Assembly: GCA_964345765.1 (NCBI GenBank)
Contig: CAYFSJ010000012.1
Coordinates: 1-33,531 of the forward strand
DNA: 33,531 bases
DNA from: DUUI01 sp964345765
GTDB taxonomy: Bacteria; Bacillota_I; Bacilli_A; Erysipelotrichales; Erysipelotrichaceae
Direction: 5' to 3'
Of this stretch, positions 17,046 to 23,760 are shown piece after piece. The position numbers and the translations under genes were made by a program. Within the stretch, counting starts at the first letter, position 1, and each line of letters opens with the position of its first letter. The notes beneath the pieces are model-generated. The model did no database searches. It was given only the letters and a program-made list of their open reading frames with translations, and was not told where the DNA came from.

Positions 17046-17073
17046 AAATAGTACCTCTTGTGAGATACTATTT
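17046..17073 (-). terminator. Terminator after jag
   Basis: On the minus strand a 12-bp stem AAATAGTATCTC/GAGGTACTATTT with one mismatch closes a four-base loop and is followed by a T-rich tract. The jag stop codon TAG lies inside the 5' arm. Confidence 0.8.
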
Positions 17074-17691
17074 GTTTGGTTTTTGTTGTTTTTGGTATTT
17101 GATGACGAGTCGACGGTTACGACCTTCCCCAACACTTTCAGTTTTAATATTACTGAATCGTGTTAATTCTTGATGAACGACTTTTCTTTCATCATTTGGC
17201 ATTGGATCTAATGTTGCATCAATTTTTGAACGTTGGACATTCTTAGCAATACGCTTTGCCATATTTCTTACCTTTGAATAACGATCTTGTTTATAGTTAT
17301 TAATATCGATTAAGGTATTGAAACGGCCCTTAAAGGTTGCGTTTGTGGCAGCTCTAAGTACTTGGTTTAGACCTTGAAGACTTTGTCCACCGCGACCAAT
17401 TAAGATTGCGTTATTTTTAGCGTCTAAATCAACTAAGTATTGGTTTTCTGTAATACTTACTTGAATGCTTGCTTCCATATTTAAATTACTGAAATATTGA
17501 ATTAAGTAATCTTCGATGAATTCAGCGACATCATCGCTTGCGTAAACTTGAGCGGTGACTGATGAACCAAATCCTAAGAATCCAGATTTTTCTTCAGTGA
17601 CAAAATATGTTAATTCATCGGTTGTGATGCCTTTTTCTGTGGCAACATTGTTTAATAAATCATCTAGTGTTTTTGCTGTGTAGGTTTTCAT
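17068..17691 (-). CDS. jag: RNA-binding protein Jag (KhpB/EloR)
   Basis: KhpB pairs with KhpA in an RNA-binding complex linked to cell elongation in streptococci and lactobacilli. Three domains can be seen in 207 residues: the Jag_N domain (1-50, with KSGFLGFG), a KH domain with the GxxG loop in LIGRGGQSLQGLNQV (about 98-112), and a C-terminal R3H domain with NDERKVVHQEL and the GRNRRLVI strand. The start overlaps the yidC stop as ATGA. It is the last gene of the rpmH-rnpA-yidC-jag unit. The downstream mnmE-mnmG-rsmG-parA-parB genes of the Bacillus arrangement are not found here. Confidence 0.94.
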   Translation of the reverse strand: MKTYTAKTLDDLLNNVATEKGITTDELTYFVTEEKSGFLGFGSSVTAQVYASDDVAEFIEDYLIQYFSNLNMEASIQVSITENQYLVDLDAKNNAILIGRGGQSLQGLNQVLRAATNATFKGRFNTLIDINNYKQDRYSKVRNMAKRIAKNVQRSKIDATLDPMPNDERKVVHQELTRFSNIKTESVGEGRNRRLVIKYQKQQKPNK

Positions 17692-18548
17692 ATATCGAGT
17701 GCCCCCGTTTTACTCATATAACTGTTGGTATATAAGGTTTGAGCAATTTGAATACCATTTGAAATAATTAAGTAAATACTCATGGCGGATGATAATGTTA
17801 ATCCAATATAGGCCATTAACCCAACCATAAAGTACATCATGCCTTTACCTTGTTGTGGTGTTTGTCTTTGATTTGGATAACGTTTAGCTTTTTTCTTAGC
17901 TAAGTATTGAGGGAGTAAGACTGCCCCAGCATTGACTAATACGACTAAACCAAAAATAACAAAATAGAATAGATTTCCTTCTGCCATTCCTTGTTGTGGA
18001 GATGTGAATAAGCTATTGCCTAAGAATTCTCCGTTTAGAACTGCTTCTGATCTATTGACTGATGACCATAATGCCATAATGACTGGTAATTGTAATAAGG
18101 TTGGTAATAACATCTTACTCATTTGAATGCCATGTTTCTTTTGAAGGTTTTGTTGTTCAGTAAACATTTGCATGCGCGATTGTTGATCATCACGACCTCT
18201 ATATTTCTCTTGTATCGCATTTAGTTTAGGTTGAATCATTTGCATCTTTTGAGACATAATTTGTGATTGAAGTGTTTGTCTAAATGTTGCTAGTCTTACT
18301 AAGACGGTAATGATAATGATTGCTACAACAACTCCTGCATATTGTGAGAAGAAGTTAATTAGTTGTGATAATGGCCAGACGATGAAGGATTCGAAAATAC
18401 CTTCATAACTCCAACTGTCTCCTAGTCGGATGACGTTTTCTTCGATTATATTTCCTGATGCATCTCTAACTTGTTTACATGATGTCAGAAATAATATAAG
18501 GAAGGATGGAATCAGTACTTTCCATTTTGCTGATTTGTTTTTAAACAT
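17688..18548 (-). CDS. yidC: Membrane protein insertase YidC/Oxa1 (lipoprotein form)
   Basis: YidC inserts proteins into the cytoplasmic membrane, with SecYEG or alone. The 286-residue protein begins with a lipoprotein signal: basic N-terminus, hydrophobic stretch and lipobox LTSC with C24 as the lipidated residue, as in Gram-positive SpoIIIJ/YqjG. Five membrane segments follow, including WPLSQLINFFSQYAGVVVAI and the KMLLPTLLQLPVIMALWSS segment. The arginine used by the hydrophilic groove is present in the first core helix (VRLATFRQ). A short basic C-tail region (AKKKAKRYPNQRQ) lies in a loop. It overlaps rnpA by 8 bases. Confidence 0.95.
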   Translation of the reverse strand: MFKNKSAKWKVLIPSFLILFLTSCKQVRDASGNIIEENVIRLGDSWSYEGIFESFIVWPLSQLINFFSQYAGVVVAIIIITVLVRLATFRQTLQSQIMSQKMQMIQPKLNAIQEKYRGRDDQQSRMQMFTEQQNLQKKHGIQMSKMLLPTLLQLPVIMALWSSVNRSEAVLNGEFLGNSLFTSPQQGMAEGNLFYFVIFGLVVLVNAGAVLLPQYLAKKKAKRYPNQRQTPQQGKGMMYFMVGLMAYIGLTLSSAMSIYLIISNGIQIAQTLYTNSYMSKTGALDI

Positions 18549-18894
18549 TGTTATCTCCTGTATTGAACTTGTTGTTCAGTTTATTGACTAATTTTTGTAG
18601 AGTTTCTTGATTCTCTTCGAAGGTGAACTCTAAATACTTTGATCGAACCATAATAATCATGTCGTAGGCTTCTTCAAAGGTTAACACCTCTTGGCACATC
18701 ATTCTGATTTGTCTTTTTATTTTATTTCTAATAACAGCTTTACCAATTTTCTTTGAAACTGTTATCCCAACTCTAGCATATTTTTCTTGTTTTGGTTGGT
18801 AGTAAATGACCATGCTGGGTGCTTTTGTGAATTGTCTTCTTTTCAGAATTTTTTGAAATTCTTCATTCTTGTGAATTCTAAATTGTTTCTTCAT
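18541..18894 (-). CDS. rnpA: Ribonuclease P protein component
   Basis: RnpA is the protein cofactor of RNase P, which matures tRNA 5' ends. The 117 residues include RIHKNEEFQKILKRRQF at the start and the RNR signature region GITVSKKIGKAVIRNKIKRQ, the helix that binds RNA. No ribosome binding site is visible before the ATG at 18894. Instead a terminator-like hairpin following rpmH lies just upstream (18908-18932), so expression relative to rpmH is probably limited by read-through and weak initiation. Confidence 0.95.
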   Translation of the reverse strand: MKKQFRIHKNEEFQKILKRRQFTKAPSMVIYYQPKQEKYARVGITVSKKIGKAVIRNKIKRQIRMMCQEVLTFEEAYDMIIMVRSKYLEFTFEENQETLQKLVNKLNNKFNTGDNNV

Positions 18895-18907
18895 ATTTGT
18901 TCATTAG

Positions 18908-18932
18908 AAAAAAGCCACCTTATGGTAGCTTT
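18908..18932 (-). terminator. Attenuating terminator between rpmH and rnpA
   Basis: On the minus strand AAAGCTACC/GGTGGCTTT forms a stem around a four-base loop (ATAA), followed by T residues. It directly follows the rpmH stop and comes before rnpA, which has no visible promoter of its own. Confidence 0.7.
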
Positions 18933-19066
18933 TAAGCAGATAATCTAACTCTACCTTTGGCACGACGACGAGCTAGGACACGACGTCCACCAACAGTTTT
19001 CATACGGGCTCTAAATCCATGAATTTTTTGATGTTTTCTTTTGCTCGGTTGATAAGTTCTTTTCAT
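18932..19066 (-). CDS. rpmH: 50S ribosomal protein L34
   Basis: This 44-residue basic protein reads MKRTYQPSKRKHQKIHGFRA, then RMKTVGGRRVLARRRAKGRV and ends RLSA with TAA at 18932-18934. It is the typical L34 sequence with the KRTYQPSK start and GFRARM core. GGAGGTGG lies a few bases before the ATG, and a strong promoter sits about 47 bases upstream. It is the first gene left of the origin. Confidence 0.98.
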   Translation of the reverse strand: MKRTYQPSKRKHQKIHGFRARMKTVGGRRVLARRRAKGRVRLSA

Positions 19067-19112
19067 ACGAGAACCACCTCCGTTCTTCAAATTTCCGTGC
19101 AATTGCCTTTTG

Positions 19113-19142
19113 ATTATATACTAGGAGTTGTTTTAAAGTCAA
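19113..19142 (-). promoter_or_regulatory. Promoter of rpmH-rnpA-yidC-jag
   Basis: On the minus strand, -35 TTGACT (19137-19142), an 18-base spacer and a perfect -10 TATAAT (19113-19118) precede rpmH. Confidence 0.8.
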
Positions 19143-19234
19143 GAAATCTAGAGTTCTGTTAGAAAAATCAATATTGTACAAATTTCTCATCCTGTATCTT
19201 AAATTCCTATATATAAGGAAAGGACAATAATTAC

Positions 19235-19605
19235 TGTGGATAAGTGATTTGAATAATTGTTGATAACTTTATTTATTTATTGTTGACAAGTGTCAACAAC
19301 TTTTCTTTTTTTCTTAAATAAATAATGTGATAATCCACACTTTATTAACAATTAAATAGTGAGAGTTTTCCACAGCCTGTGGATTTGTCGATAACTCAAT
19401 AATATCCTTTATTTAGTGCATATTTTTATCAACAATTTTGTGGATAACTATTTTTTATAAGGTAAGTTATACACATTTCTCAACAATTAGTTTTCCACAG
19501 AAAAGTTCTCCACAATTTGTCCACAATAAATTTTGTGGAAACTGTGGATAAATTCATAAAAAGCCGTGGATAAGGTCATTATTTGTATTAAGACTTTGTG
19601 GATAA
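19235..19605. other. oriC: Chromosomal origin: DnaA-box cluster upstream of dnaA
   Basis: The 612-base gap between rpmH and dnaA is dense in DnaA boxes. Boxes identical to TGTGGATAA are at 19235, 19439, 19543 and 19597; CGTGGATAA is at 19565. One-mismatch boxes include TGTTGATAA (19258), TAATCCACA (19331), TTTTCCACA (19366 and 19491), TGTCGATAA (19386), TTATCAACA (19426), TTATACACA (19467), TTCTCCACA (19506) and TTGTCCACA (19517). Gene strand flips here, minus to the left and plus to the right, as expected at an origin. Boxes crowd the dnaA upstream region, so DnaA probably also represses its own gene. No clear dnaA promoter was recognised; TTTACA (19611) with TATTCA is only a weak candidate. 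Confidence 0.95.
19280..19300. repeat. Inverted repeat within oriC
   Basis: TTGTTGACA and TGTCAACAA face each other across two bases (AG), at 19280-19299. Each arm is a DnaA-box relative with TTGACA/TGTCAA in place of TGGATAA, so it may be a paired weak DnaA site or the site of another origin-binding protein. Confidence 0.6.
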
Positions 19606-19678
19606 GATTTTTACATTTCATTTTCAATAGATATTCAACAATTTTTAAGGTAACATAAATGCACAGTAAGGAGTGTTT

Positions 19679-21028
19679 ATGACAACTGTTGAATTTTTCT
19701 TAGATCAAACTTGGAAAAAAACATTGTCAATTATTAAGGAAAGTCAGCGATTTGATGATTCAGTATTTAGAAGTTTTTTTGAAAATGATACCAAATTAAG
19801 AAGTTTAGATGATGGTCATGCCATCATTCAAGTCGTCTCATTTATTCAAAAAGAAGTCATGTTAGGGGAAAAAGAATTCATCTTAGATTGTATTAAACAA
19901 GAGGTTCCTGACATTCAAAAAGTCAGTATTGTCTTTGAAAATGAAGGAACGAACGCATCAAGTGAATCAGTGTCTAAATCTTTAAACGATAATATCGATC
20001 CAAAATATACCTTTGATAATTTCATTGTTGGTCCAAGTAATAAAGAAGTCCAGTCTGCGGCCTTGGCTTGTTCTTATAGTCCTGGAAAGCTTTATAATCC
20101 TTTATTTATATATGGTAACTCGGGTTTAGGTAAAACCCATTTATTGCATGCGATTGGCAACTACGTTTTATCAAATCATGATAATTTGAATGTTTTGTAT
20201 ATCCAATGTTCTGATTTTGTGGATAAAGTATCGATTAATTCTCAAAATAATTCCATTGATAAGTTTAAAATTGAGATGTCTAATTTAGATTTATTATTAG
20301 TTGATGATATCCAGTTTTTAGCTGGGAAAAAACTGAAGTCACAAGAGGTCTTTTTCCAAATTTTTAATACTTTAATTCAGAATAAAAAACAAATAGTTAT
20401 TACCAGTGATCGACAACCAACAGAAATTAATGAATTAGAAGAACGATTAATTTCTCGCTTTTATTCTGGTTTATCGGTTAGTGTTAATTCACCTGCTTTT
20501 GATACTTCTAAGGCTATTTTAAAACAAAAACTAACTCAACAATCCTTTGATTTTTCATTAATTGATGAAGAAGTTTTAGATTATTTAGCGACTAATTTCT
20601 CTAAAGATATTCGTAAACTTGAAGGACAATTAAATCGTCTTCTCTTTTATGGTATTAATTTTAATGATGAATCTAAGATTACTTTACAAACTGCAATTAG
20701 TGCTTTTAGAGGTCAAAGTAGTGACAAAGAATCTAAAGAAATTACCTCATCTAAGATTAAACGAGTCGTTTGTGACTATTATGGAATTACTAAGTCACAA
20801 TTAATTTCTAAAGCTCGTTCCAAACAGATTTCAATACCTAGACATATTGCGATTATGTTACATCGTCGCCATCTTGATTGGAGTTTTGCTAAAATCGGAG
20901 AAGAATTTGGTAAGCGAGATCACTCAACCATCATTAATTCTTGTGAGAAGGTTGAAAAACTGTTGAAGAGCGATGAATTGTTTAGACAGGCCTTTAGTGA
21001 GATTGAAAAATCTTTAATTTCAAGTTAA
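19679..21028 (+). CDS. dnaA: Chromosomal replication initiator protein DnaA
   Basis: DnaA-ATP binds the origin boxes and melts DNA. The 449-residue protein has a divergent N-terminal domain I (1-80), a very short linker, AAA+ domain III with Walker A GNSGLGKT (146-153) and Walker B LLLVDDIQF, sensor region ITSDRQPTEINELEERLISRF, and the C-terminal box-binding domain with IPRHIAIMLHRRHLDWSFAKIGEEFGKRDHSTI, the classic signature. The start is ATG at 19679 with AAGGAG five bases upstream; a GTG two codons earlier has no proper spacing. It is transcribed away from the origin cluster. Confidence 0.98.
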   Translation: MTTVEFFLDQTWKKTLSIIKESQRFDDSVFRSFFENDTKLRSLDDGHAIIQVVSFIQKEVMLGEKEFILDCIKQEVPDIQKVSIVFENEGTNASSESVSKSLNDNIDPKYTFDNFIVGPSNKEVQSAALACSYSPGKLYNPLFIYGNSGLGKTHLLHAIGNYVLSNHDNLNVLYIQCSDFVDKVSINSQNNSIDKFKIEMSNLDLLLVDDIQFLAGKKLKSQEVFFQIFNTLIQNKKQIVITSDRQPTEINELEERLISRFYSGLSVSVNSPAFDTSKAILKQKLTQQSFDFSLIDEEVLDYLATNFSKDIRKLEGQLNRLLFYGINFNDESKITLQTAISAFRGQSSDKESKEITSSKIKRVVCDYYGITKSQLISKARSKQISIPRHIAIMLHRRHLDWSFAKIGEEFGKRDHSTIINSCEKVEKLLKSDELFRQAFSEIEKSLISS

Positions 21029-21116
21029 GTTTGTCCACATCTATCCACTGTTCAGTCAACATCAAATATGATAGAATAAGTCTGTATTTAGTATGGATTT
21101 TGTCATTTGTCCCCAG

Positions 21117-21152
21117 TTTCCACAGTCCTAATAATAGTAATAAGAATAATAA
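21117..21152 (+). other. Putative DNA-unwinding element with DnaA-trios
   Basis: In the 144-base dnaA-dnaN gap a DnaA-box-like TTTCCACA (21117-21124) is followed by GTCC and then eight in-phase trinucleotides: TAA TAA TAG TAA TAA GAA TAA TAA (21129-21152). In B. subtilis the basal unwinding system has DnaA boxes, a GC-rich cluster and DnaA-trios (3'-GAT-type repeats) in the same interval. Other box-like sites lie at TTGTCCACA and CTATCCACT (about 21030-21048). This would make the origin bipartite, flanking dnaA. Confidence 0.6.
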
Positions 21153-21172
21153 GTATATAAAAGGAGCAACCT

Positions 21173-22303
21173 ATGAATTTCTCAGTAGCTAAAAATGCAT
21201 TGTACCAAGGATTAACCCATGTTAATAAGGCCATTACGGTTAATTCACCTTTACCACAATTATCTGGTATTAAAATTGATGTCTTTGAAAATCAAATTAT
21301 TTTAACAGCTAGTGATTCTGATTTATCAATTGAGTTAAAGTTATTTTCTAGTGAGCCTGATAATAAGTTAGTCATTGATGAAATTGGATCAATCGTTATA
21401 GATTCAAGATATTTACTTGATATTGTCAGAAAGTTAGAAGATGAAGTGGTTCATTTTGAATTAATCGACGGATCTTTAGTTAAAATCTACGATAGTATTG
21501 CTGATTATAAAATTAATGGGATGCGTGCTAACCAATACCCACAAATTGATTTTAGTGAACCAGAATTAAAATTTACACTTAAATCAGATCTTATTAATGC
21601 CGCAATTAATCAAACCTTATTTGCGACTAGCGATAAAGAAACTCGTCCAGTTTTAACGGGTGTTAATTTTAATTATTCAGCTAGTGAGAATAAGTTGATT
21701 TTAATTGCGACAGACTCATATCGTTTAGCGCATAAAACAGTTCAATTAGAAAATGTTGAGGAAGATTTTAATATTACTATTCCTCGTAAAGTCTTGGGTG
21801 AATTAAATCGAATGATTGAAAATGTTGAAGAATTGGAAGTTGCTTTAAATAACAAGAAAATCCAATTTAGATTTGATCATATTTTAATTCAATCACGTTT
21901 ATTAGATGGTGTTTTCCCTGAGACAAAACGATTGATACCAACTCAATTTGTGACTGAGGTTACTTTACAAACAAAACAATTATTAAGAGCGATTGATCGT
22001 GCTTCGTTTATTAAACAAGAAGGTGTTTCAACGGTTAAATTTGATATTATTTCTGATGAAATTGTGGTGACAAACACCTCTCAAGAAATGGGTTCATTTA
22101 AGGAGTCGTTACAGATTGATGAATTTAAGGGAGACCCATTGAAAATCTCTTTCTCTACGAAGTTTATGATGGAAGCGTTAAGAAGTTTAAATAGCTTAGA
22201 TGTAATTATTAAATTTGCGGGTGATATGAGACCATTCTTATTAATTAATCCTGTGGATGATTCAATCATTCACTTAGTCTTACCAGTTAGATCTTATGAT
22301 TAG
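21173..22303 (+). CDS. dnaN: DNA polymerase III beta sliding clamp
   Basis: DnaN forms the dimeric ring that tethers polymerase III and recruits repair proteins through their clamp-binding motifs. The 376 residues match the three-fold clamp architecture. Recognisable segments are VDSRYLLDIVRKL, the conserved RPVLTGVNF with ATDSYRLAHKTV, and the C-terminal MRPFLLIN-LVLPVRSYD ending, where the last residues line the partner-binding pocket. AAAGGAG precedes the ATG. It follows dnaA as in nearly all Bacillota and ends at a strong terminator. Confidence 0.98.
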   Translation: MNFSVAKNALYQGLTHVNKAITVNSPLPQLSGIKIDVFENQIILTASDSDLSIELKLFSSEPDNKLVIDEIGSIVIDSRYLLDIVRKLEDEVVHFELIDGSLVKIYDSIADYKINGMRANQYPQIDFSEPELKFTLKSDLINAAINQTLFATSDKETRPVLTGVNFNYSASENKLILIATDSYRLAHKTVQLENVEEDFNITIPRKVLGELNRMIENVEELEVALNNKKIQFRFDHILIQSRLLDGVFPETKRLIPTQFVTEVTLQTKQLLRAIDRASFIKQEGVSTVKFDIISDEIVVTNTSQEMGSFKESLQIDEFKGDPLKISFSTKFMMEALRSLNSLDVIIKFAGDMRPFLLINPVDDSIIHLVLPVRSYD

Positions 22304-22328
22304 AACTACAGTTTGTAGTTCTTTTTTG
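22302..22328 (+). terminator. Terminator after dnaN
   Basis: AGAACTACA/TGTAGTTCT form a 9-bp stem (22302-22310 and 22314-22322) with a 3-base loop, followed by TTTTTT. It separates dnaA-dnaN from the yaaA-recF-gyrBA unit. Confidence 0.88.
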
Positions 22329-22400
22329 TGTTTAAATAGTTAATTAAAAATAAATAATTTTTATATTAATGTTTTAGTTGATTCCCATCGTTTCTCAAAT

Positions 22401-22430
22401 TGGTAAAAAGGCCTAAAAAATGGTATAATT
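22401..22430 (+). promoter_or_regulatory. Promoter of yaaA-recF-gyrB-gyrA
   Basis: -35 TTGGTA (22401-22406), an 18-base spacer and perfect -10 TATAAT (22425-22430) lie 30 bases before the yaaA start. Confidence 0.65.
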
Positions 22431-22459
22431 TACAAGTTGAGATAGATGGGAGTTTTACT

Positions 22460-22657
22460 GTGAAACTAAAGGAAAATCAGATTACATTAGGCCAATTATT
22501 AAAGGTCTTAGGTTATATTTCCAGTGGTGGTGAAGCAAAGCATCGAATGCATGAATTTGAGATTACCCTCAATGGTGAAATTGAGAACCGTCGTGGTCGA
22601 AAAATTCATCCAGGAGATGTGGTTGTGATTGATGGCCGGGAAATTGAGATTGAATGA
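22460..22657 (+). CDS. yaaA: S4 domain protein YaaA (RlbA)
   Basis: This small S4-type RNA-binding protein is encoded between dnaN and recF in most Bacillota; its role is not settled. The 65 residues read VKLKENQITLGQLLKVLGYI, then SSGGEAKHRMHEFEITLNGE and end ENRRGRKIHPGDVVVIDGRE, the S4 fold with its GRKI-PGD core. The start chosen is GTG at 22460, preceded by GGGAG at seven bases; the open frame extends 20 codons upstream, but that part spans the promoter. Its end overlaps recF by four bases (ATGA). Confidence 0.92.
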   Translation: MKLKENQITLGQLLKVLGYISSGGEAKHRMHEFEITLNGEIENRRGRKIHPGDVVVIDGREIEIE

Positions 22658-23760
22658 AAATAAATTCTCTTTCTTTGTTAAATTTTCGTAACTATGAGTC
22701 ACTGACTTGCCAGTTTAATCCACAACTCAATATTATTGTGGGTGATAATGCACAGGGAAAAACAAATCTTTTAGAATCAATCTATTTCATGTCAACCTTA
22801 AGAAGTTTTAGAACTCAATCAGATCAAGATTTAATACGCTTTGATCAAGATTATTTCAAAGTTCAATGTGAGATAGAAACAGAGCTTACAACTAAAAATT
22901 GTCAGGTTCTTGTTTTTAAATCGGGGAAAAGTATCAAAATTAATGAAACAATCATTAAAAAAAGTAGTGATTATATTGGAACCATTAATTGTGTTAGTTT
23001 CTCTCCACAAGATTTAAACTTCTTTAATGATTCTCCTAAAACTCGTCGTAAGTTCTTAGATATTGAGGCGACAAAGTTATCTCGACAATATCTTTATCAC
23101 TTGAATAACTATGTTAACTTATTGAAACAAAGAAATGCCCTATTAAAACAACCTAATGTTGATGAAGAAATCTTAATGATTCTGAGTAAACAATTAGTAG
23201 ATGATATGTGGGAAATAGTCTCTTATCGACAAGAAATTGTTGATTTTCTTAATTCTAAAACTCAAGTTTTATTTAATGAACTGAGTGAAAGTGATGATCT
23301 TATTAATTTTGAGTTAAAAACAGAGGTTGAAGTTACTTCAGAATCTGAGTTTAAACAAAAGATGATGGATAAGATGATTCAGAATAAAGCGAGAGATATC
23401 TATTTTAAAGTGACACATGCTGGTTGTCATCGTGATGATTTAATAACGATGATGAATAATCATGATATTAATACGATGGCTTCTCAGGGGCAGAAAAGAC
23501 TGGTTTTAATTGCTTTAAAACTAGCACTGATTGAGTTTATTACTCAAAAACAAAATGAAACACCAATCCTATTGTTAGATGATGTCTTTTCTGAATTGGA
23601 TGAGACGCATCAACAATTATTTATTAAAAATACACCTAGTAATATTCAAACAATTATAACGACTACCTCAATTGATGAGAGTATTCAATTAAATCGTCCG
23701 ATGACAATTTATGAGATTGAGGCAGGTCAATTAGTAGAAAGAAGAGATTTAAATGGATAA
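22654..23760 (+). CDS. recF: DNA replication and repair protein RecF
   Basis: RecF is an SMC-like ATPase that, with RecO and RecR, loads RecA at gaps. The 368 residues have LLNFRNYESL at the start, Walker A GDNAQGKTNLLES (30-42), the ABC-type signature ASQGQKRLVLIALKLAL and Walker B ILLLDDVFSELDE. The start overlaps yaaA by 4 bases and the stop overlaps the gyrB start by 8, so the four genes are translationally coupled. Confidence 0.97.
   Translation: MKINSLSLLNFRNYESLTCQFNPQLNIIVGDNAQGKTNLLESIYFMSTLRSFRTQSDQDLIRFDQDYFKVQCEIETELTTKNCQVLVFKSGKSIKINETIIKKSSDYIGTINCVSFSPQDLNFFNDSPKTRRKFLDIEATKLSRQYLYHLNNYVNLLKQRNALLKQPNVDEEILMILSKQLVDDMWEIVSYRQEIVDFLNSKTQVLFNELSESDDLINFELKTEVEVTSESEFKQKMMDKMIQNKARDIYFKVTHAGCHRDDLITMMNNHDINTMASQGQKRLVLIALKLALIEFITQKQNETPILLLDDVFSELDETHQQLFIKNTPSNIQTIITTTSIDESIQLNRPMTIYEIEAGQLVERRDLNG

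Noticed and set aside
22508..22702. Minus-strand frame overlapping yaaA and recF
   Set aside because: Antisense to two confidently identified genes, with no features of its own.
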